Source: Bifidobacterium asteroides (GTDB lineage Bacteria; Actinomycetota; Actinomycetes; Actinomycetales; Bifidobacteriaceae). Taken from it: a stretch of DNA of 64,000 nt. This document shows positions 18,470-32,138 of this stretch, piece by piece; positions within the stretch are counted from its first letter, which is position 1, and each line of letters starts with the position of its first letter. The translations under genes were made by a program, and so were the position numbers. Where the stretch lies: positions 806,001 to 870,000 of the forward strand of contig NZ_CP048272.1 of NCBI RefSeq assembly GCF_019469425.1. The letters are read 5' to 3'. The notes beneath the pieces were generated by a model. That model was not told where the DNA came from. It ran no database searches and worked only from the letters and a program-made list of their open reading frames with translations.

Positions 18470-19771
18470 ATGAGAGCACTGAAGAAGGTAGCAGTATTGA
18501 TCTGCGCGACTGCCATGGCGGGTTCTTTGGCGGCGTGCGGAGGAAGCAACAGCAGTTCAGGCGGGTCGAAAGACGGCAAGCCGTCAGGCGAGATTTCCTT
18601 CCAGACATGGAACCTGAAAAACGACAAGTACACTCCGTACTTCAAAAACCTGATTTCTGCCTACGAGAAGTCGCATCCCGGCACCACCATCAAATGGATC
18701 GATCAGCCCTCGGACAATTATGAGCAGAAGCTGTCCGCTGATGCAGCAGCCAACTCCCTGCCCGACATCATCGATGCGGGTCCCTCACTGATGTATGGCC
18801 TGGCCAAGGCCGGGGCCCTGATGAACATCAGCAAGGAAGCTCCCAAGGCTGAAAACAACTATTACAAGAATGCCTGGAATGCAGTGACCTTCAAGGGCAA
18901 GGACATCGAGGAGGGAGCCTACGGCTTCCCCTGGTATGTCAACGATGGACCGACCTATTACAACACTGATCTCATGCAGAAGTGCGGACTGGACCCCAGC
19001 AAGCTGCCCGTGACCTGGGACGACTACTTCTCCCAGGCGGACACCATGGTCAATAGCGGCTGCGGGGCCTACATGTCCACCATGCTGGGCGGCTCCGTCG
19101 ATGACTATGCATCGGCCGGCATCCCCATCATGAACAAGGACCACACCAAGTACATCTTCAATTCCCCCGAGGCCGTCAAGCATCTGCAGCGCTTCGTCGA
19201 CCTGTACAACAAGAAGGGAATCCCGCCGGAGGCTCTGAGCGCACAGTGGTCTCAGCAGGGCGAGTTCTTCCAGAAGGGTTCCATCGTGGCCATGGGCGGC
19301 AGCGCCTACTCGGCGGCGGACTTCAAGCAGAACTCTCCTGACCTGTACAAGCATCTGGCTGTGGGCACCAAGATCAGCGATCAGGGCAAGTCCGCCAGCC
19401 TGGCCTATGAGATGCTGGCCGTCAATGCCCAGACCAAGAACAAAACGCTCGCTCTGGACTTCGTACAGTATGTGACCAATGCCAAGAACCAGCTGGCATT
19501 CGCCAAGAAGTCCAACACCTTCCCCTCGAGCAAGGGCGGTCTTGACGATCCTTACTATGCCAACATCGATACCAGCGATGTTCAAGGCAAGGCCCTGAAG
19601 ATCACTCTGAACTCCGTGAAGAACGGGTATTCAAGCCGTCCTGCCGAGTTCACCGATGCCAATGGCCACGACTACCTGCAACAGCAGGCCGCTCTGGCCC
19701 TGCAGGGCAAGCAGACCGCGAAAGAGTCCTTGGACAAGGCCGTTAAGTACGCCAACGAGAAGCTGCAGTAA
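18470..19771 (+). CDS. ABC sugar importer, substrate-binding lipoprotein (operon 2)
   Basis: Family 1 solute-binding protein, 433 residues, with lipobox GSLAAC and lipidated Cys at residue 23, then a Gly/Ser-rich linker. The mature part has the usual MalE-type landmarks (ADAAANSLPDIIDAG, VAMGGSAYSAAD). GAAAGGAAG precedes the ATG. It is 100 bases after the GH38 gene and only two bases before the first permease. Substrate is inferred from the operon to be a mannose-containing oligosaccharide. Confidence 0.88.
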   Translation: MRALKKVAVLICATAMAGSLAACGGSNSSSGGSKDGKPSGEISFQTWNLKNDKYTPYFKNLISAYEKSHPGTTIKWIDQPSDNYEQKLSADAAANSLPDIIDAGPSLMYGLAKAGALMNISKEAPKAENNYYKNAWNAVTFKGKDIEEGAYGFPWYVNDGPTYYNTDLMQKCGLDPSKLPVTWDDYFSQADTMVNSGCGAYMSTMLGGSVDDYASAGIPIMNKDHTKYIFNSPEAVKHLQRFVDLYNKKGIPPEALSAQWSQQGEFFQKGSIVAMGGSAYSAADFKQNSPDLYKHLAVGTKISDQGKSASLAYEMLAVNAQTKNKTLALDFVQYVTNAKNQLAFAKKSNTFPSSKGGLDDPYYANIDTSDVQGKALKITLNSVKNGYSSRPAEFTDANGHDYLQQQAALALQGKQTAKESLDKAVKYANEKLQ

Positions 19772-19773
19772 CT

Positions 19774-20745
19774 ATGAGCCGCGCTGACTCTTCCGCCATC
19801 CGGCCGAAGGCTTCTGCCCTCGGCCGTCGCGGCGGACCCCAGGCCGGGGTCAAAGACGGTAAGGGGACTCACTGGACCACGGCCTTGGCCCCTTACTTGT
19901 TTGTCTTCCCGGCCTTCGCCATCGTCTTCATCTTCGTCATCGTCGCTGCGCTGAATACCTGCCGACTGGCCTTCACTGATTCCACCCTGCTGCGACCGGG
20001 CAAGTTCGTAGGCATCCAGAACTTTGTAAAGATCGTGCATGACGACTATTTCTGGATCGCGCTGCTCAACTCCACCCTTTATGTGGTGTGCGTGGTCCCC
20101 TTTATGGTGATCCTTCCCCTGATACTGGCCAACCTGGTCAAGGGGAACTCCAGGATCATGGGGTTCTTCAGGACCTCCTTCTACACTCCCGTGGTCATGT
20201 CGGCTGTGGTGGTGGGAATGATCTGGACCAACCTGCTGGATCCCAAGGGGCTGGTCAACTCGGTTCTGGAGTCCTTGCACATCATTCGCAGCCCGATCCC
20301 ATTCCTCAGTGATCGCTGGCTGATACTGTTCACATCCATGTTCGTTACCATCTGGCTGGGCCTGGGATACTACATGGTCATCTACCTGACCGCCCTGGCC
20401 AACATCGACGCCTCTCTCTACGAGGCCGCCTCGCTGGATGGGGCAGGACCGGTGAGGCAATTTCTCTATGTCACCATCCCAGGAGTGAGATCCACCATCG
20501 TGCTGATCATGATGCTGTCCACTATCGCGGCCTTCCGCGTGTTCAACGAGATTTACGTGCTCACCAACGGCACGGCTGGTCCCGGCGGCGAGGACATCAC
20601 CATGTCCATGCTCATCCAGAAAGAGGGCACGGGCATTCAGGCCAGAACGGGCTATGCCAGCGCTCTGTCACTGATTGTGCTGGTTGTGGTCGGAGCCATG
20701 CTGATTTTGCAGCAGATTATCCAGAAGCGGGGGGAGGACTCATGA
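19774..20745 (+). CDS. ABC sugar importer permease, MalF/UgpA-type (operon 2)
   Basis: Membrane permease of 323 residues with a basic cytoplasmic N-terminus, about six helices and the EAA loop YEAASLDGAGPVRQF. Its stop overlaps the start of the second permease in an ATGA junction. No ATPase gene lies in the operon. Confidence 0.9.
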   Translation: MSRADSSAIRPKASALGRRGGPQAGVKDGKGTHWTTALAPYLFVFPAFAIVFIFVIVAALNTCRLAFTDSTLLRPGKFVGIQNFVKIVHDDYFWIALLNSTLYVVCVVPFMVILPLILANLVKGNSRIMGFFRTSFYTPVVMSAVVVGMIWTNLLDPKGLVNSVLESLHIIRSPIPFLSDRWLILFTSMFVTIWLGLGYYMVIYLTALANIDASLYEAASLDGAGPVRQFLYVTIPGVRSTIVLIMMLSTIAAFRVFNEIYVLTNGTAGPGGEDITMSMLIQKEGTGIQARTGYASALSLIVLVVVGAMLILQQIIQKRGEDS

Positions 20746-21581
20746 AAAACGGCCACTCCAAAGTCACTGTTGGCAAGGTTATTCAGTACCTGGTGCTCAT
20801 ACTGGTCTTCATCCTGCTGGTGGGGCCTTTCGTCTGGGAGCTCTCGCTCTCCTTCAAGGGCAAGGGCGACAATGTCTATGCGGTTCCGCCCTATATCATT
20901 CCGAAGACGCCCACCTGGGATAATTACATATCCGTCTTCAGACAGGTCCCGGTCTTCCGGTACATGCTGAACACGGTAATCGTCGCCATCCTTTCTATCG
21001 GTGGCAACGTCATCTTCTCGACCATGGCCGGATATGCGCTGGGCCGGCTCAAGTGGCGCGGGCGCAACCTGCTCTTCACGATTTTCATGGGCACCATGGT
21101 CATCCCCGTCGAGGGTGTGGTCATCTCCCAGTTCCTCATCGTCAGAAGCGTCGGTCTGCAGAACACCCTGTTGGCTGTCGCCCTGCCAGGCATGGTGGGC
21201 GCCGTCAACATTCTGCTTATGACCAATGCCTTCAAGGGCATCCCGGATGAGCTTGAGGAGGCGGCCGAGGTGGATGGCGCCAATCTTTGGCAGCGGTTCT
21301 ACCGGATCTGCGTGCCTCAAGTCAAAGGCACCATGACCGTCGTCGGCATTTTCGCCTTCGTGGGCGCTTGGAATGATTTCCTCTGGCCCCTGATCGTCAT
21401 CTCCGACGAGTCCAACTACACGCTCACACTGGGCATGAACCGGCTTAAGGGCATGTTCGTTTCGGATCCGAGATTGATAGCAGCGGGGGCCCTGGTCTCC
21501 CTGATACCGATCCTGGTCTTCTTCGCCTGCTTCCAACGCTACTTCTTCCGTGGTCTGGAACAGGGTGGCATCAAGGAATAG
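20742..21581 (+). CDS. ABC sugar importer permease, MalG/UgpE-type (operon 2)
   Basis: Membrane permease of 279 residues, six predicted helices, EAA loop EEAAEVDGANLWQRFY. Coupled to the preceding permease through a 4-base overlap. The end ACFQRYFFRGLEQGGIKE is typical of MalG/UgpE proteins. The GH5 gene starts 7 bases downstream. Confidence 0.9.
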   Translation: MKNGHSKVTVGKVIQYLVLILVFILLVGPFVWELSLSFKGKGDNVYAVPPYIIPKTPTWDNYISVFRQVPVFRYMLNTVIVAILSIGGNVIFSTMAGYALGRLKWRGRNLLFTIFMGTMVIPVEGVVISQFLIVRSVGLQNTLLAVALPGMVGAVNILLMTNAFKGIPDELEEAAEVDGANLWQRFYRICVPQVKGTMTVVGIFAFVGAWNDFLWPLIVISDESNYTLTLGMNRLKGMFVSDPRLIAAGALVSLIPILVFFACFQRYFFRGLEQGGIKE

Positions 21582-21588
21582 CATCATT

Positions 21589-22881
21589 ATGAAATTTGGA
21601 GTCAATTACACCCCTTCCCACAACTGGTTCTATTTCTGGTTGCATCCGGATTGGGATACCGTCGCCAAAGACCTCGATGACATTGCTTCCATTGGGCTGG
21701 ACCATATCCGCATCTTCCCGCTGTGGACGATCCTCCAGCCCAACAGAACCTGGATCAACGATGTCGCTTTGGACGACCTGAGGCATATGGCCGCCATGGC
21801 GAATGAGCGAGGACTGGATGTCTACTCGGATGTGATCCAAGGGCACATGTCCAGTTTTGACTTCGTGCCCTCCTGGCTGGTCTCATGGCATGAAACCAAT
21901 ATGTTCACGGATGCGGACGCAGTTCAGGCGCAGGCCCAGCTGGTCACTTCGGTATATGAGGCTCTGGCGGACCTGCCGCATTTCCGCGGTCTGACCCTCG
22001 GAAACGAATGCAACCAGTTCACCGACCGTGTCCATCCGCGCCGAATGCCCTCTACTTTCAAGGAGGCTGAGGACTGGCTGCTGCAGCTGCTGACCCCACT
22101 GAAGGAGAGAGCAGCCCAGGAAGGCCGCGTGCTCCTGCATTCCGAAAACGATGCGACCTGGTATCAGGATGGTCACGCCTTCCTCCCTCGATATGCGTCC
22201 AACATCGGAGACATGACCTGTATTCATTCCTGGGTTTTCAACGGAGCCGCCCAGGAGCGCGGTCCCCTGGCCGAGGAGAGCACGCGTCATGCCGAGTACC
22301 TGGTGGAACTGTCGAAGGCCTTTGCCAATCAGCCCCATCGGCAAGTTTGGCTGCAGGAGATAGGTGCCCCGCTCAATGTAATGGGTGCAGAGCAGGCCGC
22401 TGACTTTTGCAGGTCTTCAGTGGAGCATGCTCTCGATTGCAGCGACATGTTCGGCATCACTTGGTGGTGCTCGCATGACGTCGATCAGCAATTCGGCGAT
22501 TTTCCTCCCTTTGAGCATCATCTGGGTCTGTTCGATCAAGAGAAGCACCTCAAGCCCATAGGCCAGGCCTTCGCCCAGGCGGTGAAGGACTACTCCGGCA
22601 AGGAGGATTCTCGGCCCAGGTCCACGGCTCTGGTCGTAGATGTGGACGAGCACGATGATCCCTTGCTCAGATCTGCCTGCGCGCCTGGCGGGTCCATCTT
22701 CGACAAGTGGATGGAACTCAGCCGTCAAGGAGCAAGGCCGACGCTGGTCACCTCCCTGCATGCGGCTGATAGCAGCTGGCTGGATGACAGGGGCATCAGT
22801 GAGTGCATCGCCGTCAAATCTGTCGGCGGAAGCTCCTACAGCGCCGTATCCGACTCCTCCCTCCTGCGGAAAAAGTCCTGA
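21589..22881 (+). CDS. GH5-like retaining glycosidase, probably GH5_18 beta-mannosidase
   Basis: 430-residue clan GH-A barrel starting at MKFGVNYTPSHNWFYFW. The acid/base is E140 in LTLGNECNQF and the nucleophile is E257 in WLQEIGAP, the NE...E pair of GH5. After about residue 345 a short C-terminal domain follows. No signal peptide. In B. longum a GH5_18 enzyme of this kind and context cleaves the Man-beta1,4-GlcNAc core of N-glycans in the cytoplasm; the operon with GH38 supports the same role. ATG 21589 is used instead of the upstream frame start at 21550, which lies inside the permease gene. Subfamily needs a search to confirm. Confidence 0.72.
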   Translation: MKFGVNYTPSHNWFYFWLHPDWDTVAKDLDDIASIGLDHIRIFPLWTILQPNRTWINDVALDDLRHMAAMANERGLDVYSDVIQGHMSSFDFVPSWLVSWHETNMFTDADAVQAQAQLVTSVYEALADLPHFRGLTLGNECNQFTDRVHPRRMPSTFKEAEDWLLQLLTPLKERAAQEGRVLLHSENDATWYQDGHAFLPRYASNIGDMTCIHSWVFNGAAQERGPLAEESTRHAEYLVELSKAFANQPHRQVWLQEIGAPLNVMGAEQAADFCRSSVEHALDCSDMFGITWWCSHDVDQQFGDFPPFEHHLGLFDQEKHLKPIGQAFAQAVKDYSGKEDSRPRSTALVVDVDEHDDPLLRSACAPGGSIFDKWMELSRQGARPTLVTSLHAADSSWLDDRGISECIAVKSVGGSSYSAVSDSSLLRKKS

Positions 22882-22899
22882 CTGCTGCATACCCGGCTT

Positions 22900-22920
22900 C
22901 TGGATTCGGCTCCAGCTTTT
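22900..22920 (+). terminator. Weak hairpin with T-tract after the GH5 gene
   Basis: CTGGA (22900-22904) and TCCAG (22911-22915) form a short stem followed by CTTTT. It may partly separate the GH5 gene from the LacI gene. Nothing else is recognised between 22882 and 23100. Confidence 0.3.
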
Positions 22921-23100
22921 GTCCGAGGCTAAAATGTGAGCGATAACAAGCTCTTCGGCCTCAGACGAGGTTGTCGGCCATGTTTTGTGCTGATGAGGGT
23001 CTAAGTTAGGGTTGGAGGCCGATATTCGTGTGCGCCTGAAGCGTGTGCAGGCAGTCTGGTTTGCTGAGTCGGCCGAGCCGGATCACGGGTGTCGACGAGG

Positions 23101-27610
<4,510 letters not shown>

Positions 27611-27618
27611 CCCAGGCT

Positions 27619-27640
27619 GGCGGGGCCTTTCATCCCCGCC
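27619..27640. terminator. Hairpin between convergent GH2 and xylB genes
   Basis: GGCGGGG (27619-27625) pairs with CCCCGCC (27634-27640) around CCTTTCAT. It overlaps the last codons of xylB and probably ends transcription from the GH2 side. Confidence 0.65.
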
Positions 27641-29171
27641 AATGCAGGTACTGCTGGTAAACCTGCTCGCAGGGTGCGCCCGTCAGTGTGGTCTCGATGT
27701 CCACAGACCAGGATGGAGGTTCCTCTTCTCCTGTCAGAGTCCAGGCTGCCTGGCGGGCCGCACCGATGGCCACGTACTCGTCCGGCCGGGGCAGCTGCAC
27801 ATCCATGCCTAGGATTCTCGGGGCATAGGCTCTGACCGCTGGGGACTTGGCACCGCCGCCGACCAAAAGGATCCTGGCGACCGTGGTGCCCAGCCGTTTC
27901 AACAGCTCCAGGCAGTCACGCTGGGAGCAGAGCAGGCCCTCCACGAATGCTCTGGCCAGGTTGGTGCGGGTTGTGTTGGCCAGGGTCAGTCCCTCCAGCC
28001 TGGCGTGGGCATCAGGGCGGTTCGGGGTGCGTTCGCCGTCGAAGTAGGGGATCAGGGTGATGCCCTCGGCTCCCGGCGAGGACTTCTCCGCCAGCTCCGC
28101 CAGACCGTCATAATCAGTTCCCAAGGCGGCTGAGCCTGCATCCAGGATGCGTGATGCGTTGATGGTGCAGGCCAGGGACAGCCAGTGGCCGGTGGCATCA
28201 GCGAATCCGGTTACCGAGGCGCTCATGTCGTAGGCGGGGACCGGGCTGACCGCAGCAGCGACCCCCGAGGTTCCCAGGGAGATGGATACGTCGCCCACCT
28301 GCATGGCCAGTCCCAGCGCAGTCATGGCGTTGTCTCCGCCGCCTGGCGCGATGATGCAGCCTCCGGGCACATCCCTGCCGGCGATGCGGGGGTCGGCCTT
28401 GGCTCCGACCTGGTGGGGGCCAAGAACCTTAGGTAGGATCACATGCTCGGCCATGCCGTCGGGTAGGGCCATGGCCAGCAGGTCACGCCGGTAGCGGTCG
28501 GCAGCGGGGTCATAGTAGCCGGTGCCGGAAGCATCAGAGCGATCAGTGAAGAGGTCCTCCAGCCCGGGTTCAGTCTCGGGGTCGGCAGCAGGGCCGTGGC
28601 CGGCGATGACCCAGCTCAGCCAGTCGTGGGGGAGGCAGATAGCCGAGATAGCCTTTGCATTATCCGGCTCCACCCGGCTGATCCAGGCTACTTTGGTGAT
28701 GGTCAACGAGGCTACGGGGGAGGAACCCACAGCCCGCACCCAGGCTTGTTTGCCCCGCATGACCAGGTCCTGGTCTGAATCCGGGTTCTTGTTTGGCCCA
28801 TTGTTTTCCGCACGAGCGCTTTCAGCCTCGCCGGTCTTGGATTTGGCTAGCCGGATGATGAGATCGTCGGCATCAGGAGCCGAACGCGTATCGTTCCAGA
28901 GCAGGGCATCCCTGATTACCTGCCCCTGGCGGTCCAGCAGCACCATGCCGTGCTGCTGGCCGCCCACGCTGATGGCCGAGACATCGTCCAGACCTCCCGC
29001 CTGCCTCGCAGCCTCCTGAAAGGCCTTCCACCAGGCCATGGGATCAACGCATGTGCCTGCCGGATGGGGAGCCTTGCCAAAGCGGACTAGCCGACCAGTC
29101 TGAGCCTCGGTGACCCTCACCTTGCAGGACTGGGTCGATGTGTCCACTCCCGCCACCAGGATCTCATTCAT
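27630..29171 (-). CDS. xylB: Xylulokinase
   Basis: FGGY-family kinase of 513 residues phosphorylating D-xylulose to xylulose 5-phosphate, the entry point to the phosphoketolase pathway. The N-terminal phosphate loop is AGVDTSTQSCKV, the catalytic Asp region is LLWNDTRSAPDAD, and SISVGGQQHGMV plus the C-terminal LLVGGGAKSPAVR loop are typical of XylB. AAGGAGG lies seven bases upstream of the ATG. It is divergent from a ChvE/GguAB-type sugar transporter, which may import xylose. Confidence 0.92.
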   Translation of the reverse strand: MNEILVAGVDTSTQSCKVRVTEAQTGRLVRFGKAPHPAGTCVDPMAWWKAFQEAARQAGGLDDVSAISVGGQQHGMVLLDRQGQVIRDALLWNDTRSAPDADDLIIRLAKSKTGEAESARAENNGPNKNPDSDQDLVMRGKQAWVRAVGSSPVASLTITKVAWISRVEPDNAKAISAICLPHDWLSWVIAGHGPAADPETEPGLEDLFTDRSDASGTGYYDPAADRYRRDLLAMALPDGMAEHVILPKVLGPHQVGAKADPRIAGRDVPGGCIIAPGGGDNAMTALGLAMQVGDVSISLGTSGVAAAVSPVPAYDMSASVTGFADATGHWLSLACTINASRILDAGSAALGTDYDGLAELAEKSSPGAEGITLIPYFDGERTPNRPDAHARLEGLTLANTTRTNLARAFVEGLLCSQRDCLELLKRLGTTVARILLVGGGAKSPAVRAYAPRILGMDVQLPRPDEYVAIGAARQAAWTLTGEEEPPSWSVDIETTLTGAPCEQVYQQYLHWRG

Positions 29172-29264
29172 GTCAGCCTCCTTGCCTGATCAATATCATT
29201 AATTCATCATACTAATGCGTCTTCATGAAAAGCTAAGTTCAGGATGATCAGCGGCTAGCGCCTC

Positions 29265-29309
29265 TTTGAATGCTTCAAATAGTCAAATCAATAAACTTTG
29301 TGCTAATAT
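29265..29309 (+). promoter_or_regulatory. Palindrome and -10 box of the sugar transporter operon
   Basis: TTTGAATGCTTCAAA (29265-29279) is a perfect 6+3+6 inverted repeat; TAATAT (29304-29309) follows, with TAGTCA (29280-29285) as a weak -35 at 18 bases. The palindrome is a candidate site for the downstream ROK regulator and could also serve the divergent xylB. Confidence 0.5.
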
Positions 29310-29382
29310 GTGTGCCGGAAGAGATTCGGCTTGCCGAGGGGGACAAGTCGGAGGCACCCCTTCAACGAAGAAAGGAACCACA

Positions 29383-30503
29383 ATGAACAATTGGAAACGA
29401 GCGGTTTGTGCGCTGGCCGGGATTGTCATGCTCGCGTCCGCAGGCGCCTGCGGAGGCTCCAGAGGCGCGACTGCGGGGGGGGGGGGGGCATAAAAGCCAA
29501 AAACCCCTCGGATGTGACTGTCGGGATCTCGATGCCGGAACAACAGCTGGAACGCTGGCGTCTCGACGGCGATAACCTCAAAAAACGGCTTGAGAGCAAG
29601 GGCTACAAGGTCCTCCTGCAATTTGCTGACAATAAGACGGATCTGCAGGCTTCCCAGATTCAGAATATGGCCAATCAGGGAGCTGATTTCGTTGTCATCG
29701 CTTCCATTGATGGCACGGCGGTAGGGCCGGCCGCGGAGGCAGCCAAATCAAACGGCGCTACGGTGATTGCCTACGATCGACTGATCATGAACACCGATGC
29801 TTGTGACTACTACTCAACCTTCAACATCACTGAGGTGGGCAAACTCCAAGGACAGTACATTGTTAAGAAGCTCGGTCTGGACAGCGGCAAAAAAGGGCCG
29901 TTCAATATCGAGCTGATGACGGGCTCGCCTACCGACAACAACGCCAAATACTACTTCCAGGGATCCTGGTCGGTCCTCGAGCCCTATTTTAAAAACAGGT
30001 CATTGGTGTCCCCGTCTGGTCGAGTTCCCAAGAATATGGAGGATTGGCAGAGCATCGGCATACAGAATTGGGATCGCCAAAACGCGCAGAGCGAGATGGA
30101 AAACCGTATCAATTCCTATTACAACAGCGGAAGACATCTTGATGCCGTTCTCGCCCCCAATGATGCAATTGCCATGGGCACTGTAAACGCTGTAGACGCA
30201 GCCGGCTGGAACTACTATCCGATCATTACCGGCCAGGATGCCGAAAAGGCCAATGTGGCCAATATCGTTGCCGGAAAACAGACAATGACAGTCTATAAGG
30301 ACACCCGTAAGCTGGCTGATTCCACTGCTGCTCTGATCGAGAAACTGGTCAAGGGGCAGAAGCCCAAGACCAACGACACATTCAACAACAACAATAAGGA
30401 TGTGCCTTCGGTTCTGCTGAAGCCGGTCTCTGTTGACAAGGACAACGTCAAGAAGGAACTGGTTGACAGTGGGTACATCTCTGCTGCCGACGCAGGACTG
30501 TGA
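29383..30503 (+). CDS. ChvE/XylF-type sugar-binding lipoprotein, frame broken by a G run
   Basis: Substrate-binding protein for pentoses or multiple monosaccharides. Translation starts at ATG 29383 after AAAGGAA, giving a signal peptide with Cys at residue 23 (SAGACGG). The 14-G run at 29475-29488 then shifts the ribosome into TAA at 29491, so this version yields 36 residues. The rest (IKAKNPSDVTVGISMPEQQ to the end) lies in another frame; 12 or 15 Gs would join them into a lipoprotein of about 373 residues. The body shows the family 2 periplasmic-binding fold (ADFVVIASIDGTA, VLAPNDAIAMG, ITGQDAEKANV). Either phase-variable, or a homopolymer sequencing error. First gene of the GguAB-like operon. 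Confidence 0.85.
29475..29488 (+). repeat. Poly-G tract of 14 bases inside a lipoprotein gene
   Basis: A run of fourteen G starting two codons after ...GAT of the signal region. It is located in the linker just after the lipobox, where extra glycines would be tolerated. Length 14 puts the gene out of frame. Confidence 0.95.
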
Positions 30504-30569
30504 CGAAACGTTATAGGGCATTCGCCAAAGTTCAATGAGTGCGGATGCCCTTCAATTCAGAAGGCACCA

Positions 30570-32138
30570 ATGACATCATCACAAAACATGATTTTGGAAA
30601 TGCGGGACATTGTGAAGTCCTTCGGTCCGGTCACGGCATTGGACCATGTCAATATCAAGGTCCAACAGGGTCAGATCTTCTCCATCTGCGGTGAGAATGG
30701 GGCTGGTAAATCCACCCTCATGAACGTTCTGTCGGGAGTCTACCCGTATGGGTCATATTCGGGGAGCATAATCTACCAGGGCAAACCCTGCAGGTTCTCC
30801 AGCATACGAGATTCGGAGCGCGAGGGAATCGTCATCATCCACCAGGAGCTGGCACTCGAGCCCTACATGACGATTGCTCAGAATATCTTTCTGGGCAACC
30901 CCATCACCAAGGGAATCTTCATCCAGGATGATCAGCAACGCCGGAAGGCCAAGGATGTCATGTCCCTGGTCGGTTTGGACGAGGATCCAGATACCCTGGT
31001 CTCCAACCTGGGCGTTGGCAAGCAACAACTGGTGGAGATCGCCAAAGCGCTCAGCAAGAACGTTCATTTGCTTATTTTGGACGAACCCACAGCCGCGCTC
31101 AACGATGAGGATTCTTTCCATCTGCTGGATTTGATCGACCGGCTTCGCAGGGAACGTGGCATAACTGCCATCATCATCTCGCACAAACTCAACGAAATTG
31201 CGGCGTCAGCGGATGTCGTCCAGGTGATCAGGGACGGGAGAACCATCAGCGATTGCCGGGTTGATAAGAAGCACCCGCTGGACATGGATGCCTTGATCCG
31301 CGATATGGTCGGCAGACCAATGACCAATCGTTATCCGGTGCACGAATCGCAGATCGGCAAGGAGATGTTCCGTGTGGAGCATTGGAGAGTCCACCATCCA
31401 CAAGATTCCAACCGCTTGGTGGCCAAGGAAGTCAGCTTCAACCTGCGCGCAGGCGAAATAGTGGGCATGGCTGGGCTGATTGGGGCCGGAAGGACCGAAA
31501 CCGCTATGAGCATCTTCGGTCACCAGTACGGCGTCGGGGCTAGCGGCGACATATACATGGAAGGTAAGAGAATTTCCCTGCCCGATGTGCGCTCGGCCAT
31601 TGACGCGGGTCTGGCTTACGCCACTGAAGAAAGGAAAGAGTACGGCCTGAACCTGATCGCGTCCATACGAGAGAACACCTCGATGGCTAACCTCGGACAC
31701 CTGTCTCACCACGGTGTCTTGGATCTCGACCGCGAAAAACGGATTGCTGAGCAGTATCGGCGGGATTTCAGGACGAAAACTCCGAGCATAGAGATGCCGG
31801 CGAGCAGCCTGTCCGGAGGCAATCAGCAGAAGGTGGTGCTTTCCAAGTGGGTATCCACTGAGCCCAAAGTGCTCATGCTGGACGAGCCGACCCGCGGCAT
31901 CGACGTGGGTGCCAAATACGAGATATACGAGATCATAGACCGGCTGGCAGATGCCGGTTCGGCCATTCTGGTCATATCCTCCGAGTTGCCTGAGCTCCTG
32001 GGTATCTGTGACCGAATCTACACGATGAGTCAAGGGATCATCACGGCATGTCTGGACGCCCATGCCACCGACCAAGAGGAGCTGATGCGGTACATGACGT
32101 CTGAGATCCCTTGCAGTGAGGAAGCGGTGTTCGCATGA
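30570..32138 (+). CDS. Sugar ABC transporter ATPase, MglA/GguA type (two ATPase domains)
   Basis: 522-residue double ATP-binding protein. The first domain has Walker A GENGAGKST, signature LGVGKQQLVEIAKAL and Walker B LLILDEPTAAL; the second has the degenerate P-loop GLIGAGRTE, the signature LSGGNQQKVVLSKW and Walker B VLMLDEPTRGID. This domain plan is that of monosaccharide importers of the RbsA/MglA/XylG/GguA group. It follows the binding protein by 66 bases and overlaps the permease start in an ATGA junction. Confidence 0.93.
   Translation: MTSSQNMILEMRDIVKSFGPVTALDHVNIKVQQGQIFSICGENGAGKSTLMNVLSGVYPYGSYSGSIIYQGKPCRFSSIRDSEREGIVIIHQELALEPYMTIAQNIFLGNPITKGIFIQDDQQRRKAKDVMSLVGLDEDPDTLVSNLGVGKQQLVEIAKALSKNVHLLILDEPTAALNDEDSFHLLDLIDRLRRERGITAIIISHKLNEIAASADVVQVIRDGRTISDCRVDKKHPLDMDALIRDMVGRPMTNRYPVHESQIGKEMFRVEHWRVHHPQDSNRLVAKEVSFNLRAGEIVGMAGLIGAGRTETAMSIFGHQYGVGASGDIYMEGKRISLPDVRSAIDAGLAYATEERKEYGLNLIASIRENTSMANLGHLSHHGVLDLDREKRIAEQYRRDFRTKTPSIEMPASSLSGGNQQKVVLSKWVSTEPKVLMLDEPTRGIDVGAKYEIYEIIDRLADAGSAILVISSELPELLGICDRIYTMSQGIITACLDAHATDQEELMRYMTSEIPCSEEAVFA

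Noticed and set aside
17335-18645. 436-codon minus-strand frame opposite the GH38 gene and next binding protein
   Set aside because: Covers firmly assigned genes and the gap between them; no domain or ribosome site.
29310-29382. Start of the sugar-binding protein at 29310 in the downstream frame
   Set aside because: That frame gives an Arg-rich non-signal sequence; the lipoprotein signal and ribosome site are at 29383 in the other frame, so the G run is the real junction.
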